Shown piece by piece: positions 1-5,263 of a DNA stretch of 5,263 bases. The stretch is from Verrucomicrobiota bacterium (GTDB lineage: Bacteria; Verrucomicrobiota; Verrucomicrobiia; Chthoniobacterales; UBA6821). Position numbers and translations under genes: made by a program. The notes beneath the pieces were generated by a model that saw only the letters and a list, made by a program, of their open reading frames with translations, ran no database searches and was not told where the DNA came from. The stretch covers positions 1 through 5,263 of the forward strand of contig VHCR01000114.1 in assembly GCA_016871655.1 (NCBI GenBank), in the 5' to 3' direction. Positions within the stretch are counted from its first letter, which is position 1; every line of letters starts with the position of its first letter.

Positions 1-15
1 TGAAAAATTCCAAGC

Positions 16-1287
16 TCAAGATGAAGGGTGTTGTTTTTGGTAGTTCTTAATATCCGAATGAACATTGAAGTAAGCACCAGCTCCGATGTAATAAATATTC
101 ATGAACAATCTGACCAAGGTCCAGCCTGCTTCGGCCTTGTTACCACCACTATTAATACTTAAACAGTTCAGTAACCACTCTACTGGTTTTTCAACAAGAG
201 CTCCGGTACCTTCTACGAAAGCCATCGTCACAATCGATTCTGTTGTTAATAAAGCTATTGTTCCCCAGGAATCGTCTTTCATACTCAAAGTTGTTTCTGT
301 GCTCATGCCAGCAGCATTGAACAAAGTTAAAACGGCATTCACTAAATTTCTCGGCAATGTAAAAGGCTCACAACTTTTGCAGAGATATTTCCATATCCAT
401 GGAAAAAATTTTTCTGATAACCATGGAAATAAAGATTCCCCTGCTTCCAAAGCTACGAATGCAGGAGGATCTGCAAGGAAAAATCCATTGAGAATTGCTT
501 CCAAGACGTAAGAACTCAGTTGTGCAGTGATCATTGCTTCTAGTGACCCTAAAAATAAATTATTCGAATTATTATTAGTAGTCTTACTAGCTGAAAGCGT
601 TACTTCGTCATGTAAATCTAAATTGGAAGAAAGAGATGCTTGAGCCTGATCACTTGGAGCAGCAACCTTTCCGCCCATTTCACTCTGCATCGAATCATTC
701 CCGTTAATAAGAACTCCCTCTTCCTCAGCGGTAAAATCGTAGACTCCACTTTCCGTCATGCCCAAAGCCTCTTCTAAGCTAGTCGCATGAAGAGCCCCAT
801 GTTCACACCAGTTACAGTAACGCTTGGCATCATCAAGTGTAATATTAACAATAGGAGAAGCGCCGTCATTTGTTACTGTCGTCCAAAAAAATCCACTCCT
901 TACACTGCGTGCAGAGTAAGTCCATTTCCGTTCACTAGCTTGTTTATTGATTTGTTTTGTTATGCTGACTTGCAGCAAAGAAGAAGCATTTTGATCATCA
1001 AACATTTCTGGATGGTATAAATGACGAAAATCACTTTTATTTTCCGGATCAACATAAACTGAATTCATAAAACAAGCCCATTGATTAACGGTGACAGGAT
1101 GGTGACTTGAACAAAATATTTCCGAAACGGTCCCTGAGCTATTAGGAGTACTACTAAAATCATCAACAACCATCGATTCAGAATTGGGCGATTCTTTTTT
1201 CTGATGTTCTGCCGCTAGAGCGAGTGGCATTTTTAGAAAAAAAGAAAAGAGTAGAACAATAAAAAATGATAATGATGGATGAAACAT
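16..1287 (-). CDS. Exported protein: truncated FGE/SUMF1-like half domain plus unknown hydrophobic C-terminal region
   Basis: I do not recognise the whole protein. From the ATG at 1287 it is 423 residues and opens with a typical signal peptide: a hydrophobic stretch at about 5-22, then ALA-A with predicted cleavage near residue 25. The frame could open at a TTG at 1362, but that adds 25 residues ahead of the signal peptide and starts inside the T-run of a terminator, so the ATG is preferred. Residues about 62-187 resemble the first half of formylglycine-generating-enzyme-like domains as found in exported proteins: PVTVNQWACFMNSV, LYHPEM, KWTYSAR, then PIVNITLDDAKRYCNW and TESGVYDFT. The second half of the family, with the catalytic cysteines and the GNVWEW-type motif, is absent, so sulfatase-type activity is unlikely. 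A Ser/Asn-rich linker (about 195-243) leads to hydrophobic segments near 244-272, 340-362 and 388-408, which may be membrane-associated. CxxC pairs occur at C158/C161 and C303/C306. The FGE relationship is inferred from motif pattern; the role is unknown. Confidence 0.8.
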   Translation of the reverse strand: MFHPSLSFFIVLLFSFFLKMPLALAAEHQKKESPNSESMVVDDFSSTPNSSGTVSEIFCSSHHPVTVNQWACFMNSVYVDPENKSDFRHLYHPEMFDDQNASSLLQVSITKQINKQASERKWTYSARSVRSGFFWTTVTNDGASPIVNITLDDAKRYCNWCEHGALHATSLEEALGMTESGVYDFTAEEEGVLINGNDSMQSEMGGKVAAPSDQAQASLSSNLDLHDEVTLSASKTTNNNSNNLFLGSLEAMITAQLSSYVLEAILNGFFLADPPAFVALEAGESLFPWLSEKFFPWIWKYLCKSCEPFTLPRNLVNAVLTLFNAAGMSTETTLSMKDDSWGTIALLTTESIVTMAFVEGTGALVEKPVEWLLNCLSINSGGNKAEAGWTLVRLFMNIYYIGAGAYFNVHSDIKNYQKQHPSS

Positions 1288-1293
1288 AGAAAT

Positions 1294-1322
1294 AGTAGAG
1301 GTAAGGTTTGGAAAAATTTCAA
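1294..1322 (-). promoter_or_regulatory. Possible promoter giving a leaderless mRNA for the exported FGE-like gene
   Basis: On the minus strand, TTGAAA (1317-1322, five of six matches to the -35 consensus) is followed after exactly 17 bases by TCTACT (1294-1299, four of six matches to the -10). The ATG at 1287 begins six bases after the -10 box, so transcription would start at or next to the start codon. This fits the lack of a ribosome-binding site in front of that ATG. The site lies just downstream of a terminator, where a separate promoter is needed. The -10 match is poor, so this is only suggestive. Confidence 0.3.
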
Positions 1323-1360
1323 AGGCACAGCACTGGCCTATGAAAAAAGCAAGCGAGCTC

Positions 1361-1391
1361 AAAAAAAATGAAGCAGCGAGAGCTACTCCAT
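1361..1391 (-). terminator. Strong Rho-independent terminator, minus strand
   Basis: Read on the minus strand, ATGGAGTAGC (1391-1382), a TCTC loop (1381-1378) and GCTGCTTCAT (1377-1368) form a 10-bp stem with two G-U wobbles. A further seven T residues follow (1367-1361). This is a textbook intrinsic terminator for a leftward transcript. It stands about 270 bases past the kinase stop codon and about 75 bases before the start of the next leftward gene. It could therefore end the kinase mRNA, end a separate small RNA, or act as an attenuator for the exported-protein gene. Confidence 0.75.
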
Positions 1392-1394
1392 CAA

Positions 1395-1460
1395 CAGATC
1401 CTGATAAAAAGAGGCTCTAAGAGCTCAACGTCGATAAGAAAAATCGACGCAACGGATCTG
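1395..1460 (-). other. Stem domain B of the candidate RNA (nested hairpins)
   Basis: The outer arms CAGATCC (minus 1460-1454) and GGATCTG (minus 1401-1395) form a perfect 7-bp helix. Inside are a perfect 7-bp hairpin, CGTCGAT / ATCGACG at 1443-1449 and 1429-1435 with a 7-base loop, and a short GCTC-TTA-GAGC hairpin at 1414-1424 followed by CTCTTTTT. Together they make a three-way-junction-like fold. The short hairpin with its T5 tail could also act as a weak terminator. Confidence 0.5.
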
Positions 1461-1469
1461 CTCCATGAC

Positions 1470-1538
1470 ACAATATCGTCGCCAAACGACTACTTGATCA
1501 AGCAACGTAGCGTGCGAAAAAGAAGATGCCGATATTGT
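1470..1538 (-). other. Stem domain A of the candidate RNA
   Basis: A perfect 9-bp inverted repeat, ACAATATCG / CGATATTGT (plus strand 1470-1478 and 1530-1538), encloses about 50 bases. Within it, 1490-1496 (CTACTTG) pairs with CAA (1503-1505) and GTAG (1507-1510) across one bulged base, with a 6-base loop. GTCG (1478-1481) can pair with CGAC (1487-1490). The small helix competes by one base with each of the others, so the exact fold is uncertain. CTTGATCAAG at 1493-1502 is also a perfect palindrome. Confidence 0.45.
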
Positions 1539-1566
1539 ATTCATAAAATTAATAGAATGTGATAGC

Positions 1567-1602
1567 AGTGATTTAATCATAAATCACTAAAAAGAAAATC
1601 AA
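1567..1602 (-). promoter_or_regulatory. Palindrome overlapping a possible minus-strand promoter
   Basis: AGTGATTTA (1567-1575) and TAAATCACT (1580-1588) form a perfect 9-bp inverted repeat around a 4-base centre. On the minus strand the centre contains TATGAT (1576-1581, five of six to the -10 consensus). A TTGATT (1597-1602, four of six to the -35) lies 15 bases upstream, a short spacing. A repressor site over a -10 box would have this look. The hairpin has no T-run after it on either strand, so it is not a standard terminator. Confidence 0.3.
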
Positions 1603-1631
1603 AATTTTTAGCACCCTCCATCCATATTCTC

Positions 1632-3086
1632 TTATACCATTGATCGTTGAGCAGCTACAGAGGCTTTCCACTCTTTCTCTTTTTTTTGAATCAATGATAA
1701 GATAAACTGACGCTGCCTTTGCTCTTCAAGAAATTTAGAAATATAATTATTGTGAATTAAAAGCCCTTCTTCGTTCTTTCGACCTCTGATCAGCTTTTGA
1801 TAAGTCTCATAAGTCCACACATCAATGATCTTTTTGTCGCAGCTAAGTTGGTGAATATGCTTTTTTAAAAGTGCCAGGCGACTCTTGCAAGATTCTAGTT
1901 CTTCATGCGTTAATCCGAGCGACAAGAACTGTTCATAAAATTTTTCAACTTGAAAGTTCATAATATGGTGAGCAGTTTTTTTATCAAGCAATGGCGGAAG
2001 CTCTGTTAATGCTGACCTCAGAGCAAGTGCTTTTTTTGTCACTTCATCTAGCTCTTTAAATTTTTCAGGAAAAGTATAGTCATGATCCAATAAAAACAAA
2101 ACTTCCTGATCTTTAATTAAAATATTTCCGATGTGTCGGTCAACTTGACCAACAATAAAGTCAAAAGCTTGAGCATCGAGAAACCCTTTTTGCAAAGTTG
2201 GAAGAGAAAAATCAGGATTGATAATCCGAGTTACTTTTTTTTCTGCTAATTCAATTTTTCTCATCATGAAAAAAACTTGTGCCTTGGTATCACTGATCGG
2301 AATACTATTTTTAAAAACATGAAGATTTCCTTTTTCATGTCGAAGTGGTGGTTTTAAGATCAATCCATACTCCGAGGAATTCCAAAATTCTCTTCCCGTT
2401 GCGTCTCTGGCAACAGCTTCTCTTAATTCAGGCAATGTATGATCTTTTATTAGACGAGATAAAAAGATATCAGAAAGTTTTTCTAATTTTTTTTCTATTA
2501 GAGGAATTCCCTTGATCCATTCTTGAAGAGAGCCTCGTTCTCCTTTGTAAGTTACAACCGTTGTATGAGGAACAAAATTTAAATTTAATTCCTGACTAAC
2601 AAGGTAACTTGCAACCGCTCTTATTGAGGCTTGCCCCCTATTGGAAAAGCCGAATTCCTCCATAGGCGCGTTACCAGCTCTTTTAAAATTATTTCCAACT
2701 TGATCATCAGGTTTAAAAATCTTTAAACAATTTTCCTCAATCAAAATTTTCATTCGTGAAGATCCAAGCATCAAAAAGTGTTCAATAATTTTCGCCTTCT
2801 CTTCCTCAAAAATTTCTTGCTCGCGATTTTTATCTAAGTCTATGAAAAGTTGAAAAAGTTGATCTATAAAACAAGCTATTTGATGAAGCTCTTCTTGCAG
2901 TAATTTTATTTTTTCTCCATTTTCCGTTATCTCTCGCCTCTTTTTTTCTACAACTAAGAAAAAATGACATGCCTCTTCTTCGAGCTGATTTAAAAATTGA
3001 AGCTTTTGAAAATCTTCCCAATCTGCCTGGTGCTGATGATAAAAATGAAATTGCTGAATTAAATGATGATATTCAGATGAAGGCAT
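1632..3086 (-). CDS. PI3/4-kinase-fold protein, type II PI4-kinase-like
   Basis: The 484-residue product has the ordered motifs of the phosphatidylinositol 3-/4-kinase superfamily, closest to type II PI4-kinases. LGSS (107-110) stands where the nucleotide-binding GSS loop is. KIFKPDD (122-128) carries the likely ATP-binding lysine K125. The stretch RGQASIRAVASYLVS to VPHTTVV (150-178) matches the region after it. VDRHIGN (315-321) supplies catalytic D316 and metal-binding N321. LLDHDYTFP (332-340) has the spacing of the family's IDNGLAFP, making D334 the second metal ligand. The N-terminal 100 residues are His/Gln-rich, then charged and helical, possibly coiled coil. The C-terminal 140 residues are also charged and helical. 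There is no signal peptide or clear membrane segment. The substrate may be a phosphoinositide or a protein; family members include both kinds. A translocated effector in a host-associated bacterium is an inference only. No clear Shine-Dalgarno precedes the ATG at 3086. Sampled stretches are much more AT-rich than dnaE, so acquisition by transfer is possible. Confidence 0.75.
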   Translation of the reverse strand: MPSSEYHHLIQQFHFYHQHQADWEDFQKLQFLNQLEEEACHFFLVVEKKRREITENGEKIKLLQEELHQIACFIDQLFQLFIDLDKNREQEIFEEEKAKIIEHFLMLGSSRMKILIEENCLKIFKPDDQVGNNFKRAGNAPMEEFGFSNRGQASIRAVASYLVSQELNLNFVPHTTVVTYKGERGSLQEWIKGIPLIEKKLEKLSDIFLSRLIKDHTLPELREAVARDATGREFWNSSEYGLILKPPLRHEKGNLHVFKNSIPISDTKAQVFFMMRKIELAEKKVTRIINPDFSLPTLQKGFLDAQAFDFIVGQVDRHIGNILIKDQEVLFLLDHDYTFPEKFKELDEVTKKALALRSALTELPPLLDKKTAHHIMNFQVEKFYEQFLSLGLTHEELESCKSRLALLKKHIHQLSCDKKIIDVWTYETYQKLIRGRKNEEGLLIHNNYISKFLEEQRQRQFILSLIQKKEKEWKASVAAQRSMV

Positions 3087-3138
3087 CGAACTAGAAAATA
3101 GGAAATTTTTCCCATTCTCAATATTATTTCCTGTAGCC

Positions 3139-3156
3139 TACAGCTTATAAGCTGTA
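3139..3156. promoter_or_regulatory. Perfect 18-bp palindrome between divergent genes, likely operator/promoter element
   Basis: TACAGCTTA / TAAGCTGTA is a perfect 18-bp palindrome in the 80-bp region between the divergently transcribed kinase gene and dnaE. Its centre contains TATAAG on both strands (3146-3151 on plus, 3144-3149 on minus), five of six to the -10 consensus, so it could hold the dnaE promoter core and a dimeric regulator site together. No good -35 box is visible at the right distance. A third copy of the half-site CTGTA lies at 3131-3135, 21 bp from the CTGTA at 3152-3156, giving an imperfect direct repeat (CTGTAGCCT / CTGTATCCT). Regulator unknown. Confidence 0.45.
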
Positions 3157-3166
3157 TCCTGTTAGC

Positions 3167-5263
3167 ATGCCTACACCGTTTGTCCATCTTCATCTTCACA
3201 GCGAGTTCTCGCTCTTGGATGGTGCCATTCGTTTTGAGGAACTCATTGCAAAGGCAAAAGATTTTCAAATGCCAGCGATCGCCCTCACGGATCATGGCAA
3301 TCTTTTTGGAACTATTGAGTTTTATCAAGCTGCTACAGCTGCTGGCATTAAGCCAATCATCGGTTGCGAAATTTATGTTGCACCGGGATCAATGCATGAC
3401 AAAAAGAGCAACGCTCATGGCCGCGATACGGCTTATCATCTGACACTGTTAGCCACGAATAATGTCGGTTATCACAATCTTATCAAACTTTCTACTGCTG
3501 CCCATCTGGAAGGTTTTTATTATAAGCCTCGCGTCGACAAAGAACTACTCGCAAAGCATGCCGAAGGTCTCATCGCCTTAAGCGGTTGCCTTAAAGGAGA
3601 AATCAACTCAGCACTGAGTGAAAATGATTTTGAAAAAGCTCGCACGCTCACCCTCGAGTACAAAAATATTTTCGGAAAAGAAAATTTTTTCATCGAGCTC
3701 AGCGACCATGGAATCGAGGCCCAACGCCGAAATCGACCCCTCTTGATTCAACTCGCCAAAGAATTTGACCTAGGCCTCGTCGCCACCAACGATGTTCACT
3801 TTCTCGAGCGCGCTCATCATGAGGCTCACGACGTCATGCTCTGCATTGGCACAGGCACCATGGTTGCTGATGAAAAGCGGATGCATTATGTACCCGAACT
3901 TTATTTTAAATCGGGAGATGAAATGGCCGCCCTCTTCGCAGATTGTCCGGAAGCCATTAGCAACACGGTTAAGATCGCAGAACGTTGCAACCTCACGCTC
4001 GAATTCACTCAATCAAAATATCCTGACTACAAACCACCAACAGGAAAAACACGCGAGGGTTATCTGCGTGAACTTTGTGAAAAAGGATTGCACCAGCGCT
4101 TCGGCGAAAAAATCAGCGATGAACTTCGTCATCGCCTCGATTACGAATTGTCCATTTTAGAAAAAACTGGCTTCGTCAGTTACTTCCTCATCGTTTGGGA
4201 TTTTATTCACTATGCCAAAACGCATGGCATTCCCGTCGGCCCAGGACGAGGCTCTGCAGTTGGTTCGTTGGTTTCCTACGTTCTTGAAATTACCGATCTC
4301 AATCCTTTGGAGTATGGACTGATTTTTGAACGCTTCCTCAATCCTGATCGCATCAGCCCTCCCGATATCGATATCGACTTTTGTCAAAATCGTCGCGGCG
4401 AAGTGATCGACTACGTTCGCAAAAAATATGGAGAGCGCGCCGTCTCACAAATCATCACTTTCGGCACAATGGGCGCCAAGAGTGTCGTTCGAGATGTCGG
4501 TCGCGTCCTTGGCTGGAGCTATAGTGATGCTGATCGGATTGCAAAGATGATTCCGAATGAACTCAACATCACATTGAAAAGCGCGCTCGAAAAAAATGGA
4601 GATCTCAAAAAAGCGGTTGAGGAAGAACCAGCCACAGCACAACTTTGGAATTACGCCACTTTTTTAGAAGGCCTCACACGGAATGCGGGCGTTCATGCGG
4701 CAGGCATCGTCATCGCTGATCGCGATCTTTCTGATTACATTCCACTCACGCGTGGCAATGATGGTGGCATAGTGAGTCAATATTCCATGGCCCCATTGAC
4801 CGATCTTGGACTTCTTAAAATGGACTTCCTAGGGCTAACAACCCTCACCGTCATGGATGATGCCATCAAACTGATCCATCAAAAAAATCCTGATTTTTCT
4901 CTTTCAACAATTCCGTTAGATGATCTTGCAACATTTGCACTACTGAATCGTGGAGAGTCTGTTGGCGTCTTTCAACTGGAGTCCGGCGGGATGACTAATG
5001 TTGCAAAGCGCATGCAGATGGATCATTTTAGTAACCTCATTGCATTGGTTGCATTGTATCGTCCTGGACCGATGCAAAACATCGATGAGTATGTTGAACG
5101 GAAAAAAGGAAATAAAAAAATTTCCTATGCTCATCCTCTTTTAGAAAAAATTTGTTCAGAAACCTACGGCATCATCATTTATCAAGAGCAAGTCCAACAA
5201 GCTGCCAATGCCCTTGCAGGCTACACGCTGGGTCAAGCTGATCTTTTGCGCCGTGCGATGGGA
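3167..5263 (+). CDS. dnaE: DNA polymerase III subunit alpha, 5' part (runs off window)
   Basis: Replicative DNA polymerase, the catalytic alpha subunit of the Pol III holoenzyme. The window holds the first 699 codons, with no stop, of a protein usually near 1,150-1,200 residues. It begins with the PHP domain: HLHLHSEFSLLDGA (7-20), LTDHGN (40-45), GCEIY (66-70), YHLTLLA (90-96), LSGCLKGEI (138-146) and ATNDVHF (206-212). The polymerase core has PGRGSAVGS (359-367) and PPDIDIDF (398-405), whose D400 and D402 correspond to E. coli D401 and D403. LLKMDFLGL follows, with D553 corresponding to E. coli D555. FQLESGGM, ALYRPGPM and IIYQEQV precede LLRRAMG at the window edge. All three catalytic aspartates are therefore present. 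The ATG at 3167 gives the normal family N terminus. No Shine-Dalgarno is visible, and a -10-like TATAAG at 3146-3151 would give a leader of only about eight bases. The metal ligands of the PHP domain, lost in E. coli, look intact. Confidence 0.98.
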   Translation, partial: MPTPFVHLHLHSEFSLLDGAIRFEELIAKAKDFQMPAIALTDHGNLFGTIEFYQAATAAGIKPIIGCEIYVAPGSMHDKKSNAHGRDTAYHLTLLATNNVGYHNLIKLSTAAHLEGFYYKPRVDKELLAKHAEGLIALSGCLKGEINSALSENDFEKARTLTLEYKNIFGKENFFIELSDHGIEAQRRNRPLLIQLAKEFDLGLVATNDVHFLERAHHEAHDVMLCIGTGTMVADEKRMHYVPELYFKSGDEMAALFADCPEAISNTVKIAERCNLTLEFTQSKYPDYKPPTGKTREGYLRELCEKGLHQRFGEKISDELRHRLDYELSILEKTGFVSYFLIVWDFIHYAKTHGIPVGPGRGSAVGSLVSYVLEITDLNPLEYGLIFERFLNPDRISPPDIDIDFCQNRRGEVIDYVRKKYGERAVSQIITFGTMGAKSVVRDVGRVLGWSYSDADRIAKMIPNELNITLKSALEKNGDLKKAVEEEPATAQLWNYATFLEGLTRNAGVHAAGIVIADRDLSDYIPLTRGNDGGIVSQYSMAPLTDLGLLKMDFLGLTTLTVMDDAIKLIHQKNPDFSLSTIPLDDLATFALLNRGESVGVFQLESGGMTNVAKRMQMDHFSNLIALVALYRPGPMQNIDEYVERKKGNKKISYAHPLLEKICSETYGIIIYQEQVQQAANALAGYTLGQADLLRRAMG

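Larger units (their letters stand above)
1361..1569 (-). ncRNA. Candidate structured small RNA or structured leader, minus strand
   Basis: The gap between the two leftward genes holds no convincing gene but is dense in inverted repeats. Read leftward, there is a stem domain closed by 1530-1538 and 1470-1478, a second domain closed by 1454-1460 and 1395-1401, then the terminator stem and T-run at 1391-1361. This order of closed helices ending in an intrinsic terminator is what a small noncoding RNA looks like. The 5' end is uncertain; about 1569 follows from a possible TATGAT -10 box at 1576-1581. It matches no tRNA, tmRNA, RNase P RNA, SRP RNA or riboswitch that I recognise. Alternatives are a long structured 3' end of the kinase mRNA, or a terminating leader of the exported-protein gene. 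The strand call rests on the terminator, since the stems themselves fold on either strand. Confidence 0.42.

Noticed and set aside
397..426. Two CCATGG sites with similar flanks as a DNA repeat or mobile-element mark
   Set aside because: They simply encode the doubled FPW motif of the exported protein; there are no longer repeats or ends nearby.
1288..1362. An upstream TTG start that would lengthen the exported protein to 448 residues
   Set aside because: It would put 25 residues before a perfect signal peptide, and it begins within the T-run of the terminator.
1368..1562. A 64-codon plus-strand reading frame starting MKQREL in the gap between the two leftward genes
   Set aside because: It lies exactly over the terminator and nested inverted repeats, has no ribosome-binding site and resembles no protein I know; its basic composition is what structured noncoding sequence can give by chance.
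1361..1569. Known RNAs (tRNA, tmRNA, 6S, SRP RNA, RNase P RNA) or a CRISPR array
   Set aside because: No CCA-ended acceptor stem, no RNase P or SRP core motifs, no single long 6S-type hairpin, and no regularly spaced direct repeats.
1567..1588. The 9-bp inverted repeat as a terminator for the kinase gene
   Set aside because: The stem is AT-rich and no T-run follows it in either direction.
3180..5134. Other open frames overlapping dnaE on both strands
   Set aside because: They are shadows of the dnaE frame, which shows continuous family motifs from 3167 to the window end.

Overview
The window holds three genes and one unusually structured intergenic region. The right 40% is the 5' part of dnaE (DNA polymerase III alpha subunit, plus strand), which runs off the window edge. 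Divergent from it, on the minus strand, is a 484-residue protein whose motifs match the phosphatidylinositol 3-/4-kinase fold, closest to type II PI4-kinases. Further left, also on the minus strand, is a 423-residue exported protein. It joins the front half of a formylglycine-generating-enzyme-like (SUMF1/FGE) domain to a hydrophobic tail I do not recognise.

The organism is a bacterium with moderate to low G+C. The wording of the DnaE core and of the FGE-like half domain reminds me of Verrucomicrobia and other PVC-superphylum bacteria. A eukaryote-like lipid-kinase fold would suit a host-associated lifestyle. Both statements are inference from recalled family patterns, not from a search. None of the three genes has a convincing Shine-Dalgarno sequence. 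Sampled stretches of the kinase gene are clearly more AT-rich than dnaE.

Layout: 16-1287 exported FGE-like hybrid (-); 1294-1322 possible promoter that would give a leaderless mRNA; 1361-1391 strong intrinsic terminator on the minus strand; about 1361-1569 candidate structured RNA on the minus strand; 1567-1602 palindrome overlapping a possible promoter; 1632-3086 PI4K-II-like kinase (-); 3139-3156 perfect 18-bp palindrome in the 80-bp divergent intergenic region; 3167-5263 dnaE (+, partial).

The genes do not form an obvious pathway. dnaE is a housekeeping replication gene; the two minus-strand genes look like accessory genes beside it. The most notable items are the candidate structured RNA (two stem domains, then a 10-bp terminator stem and T-run) and the PI4K-II-like kinase.
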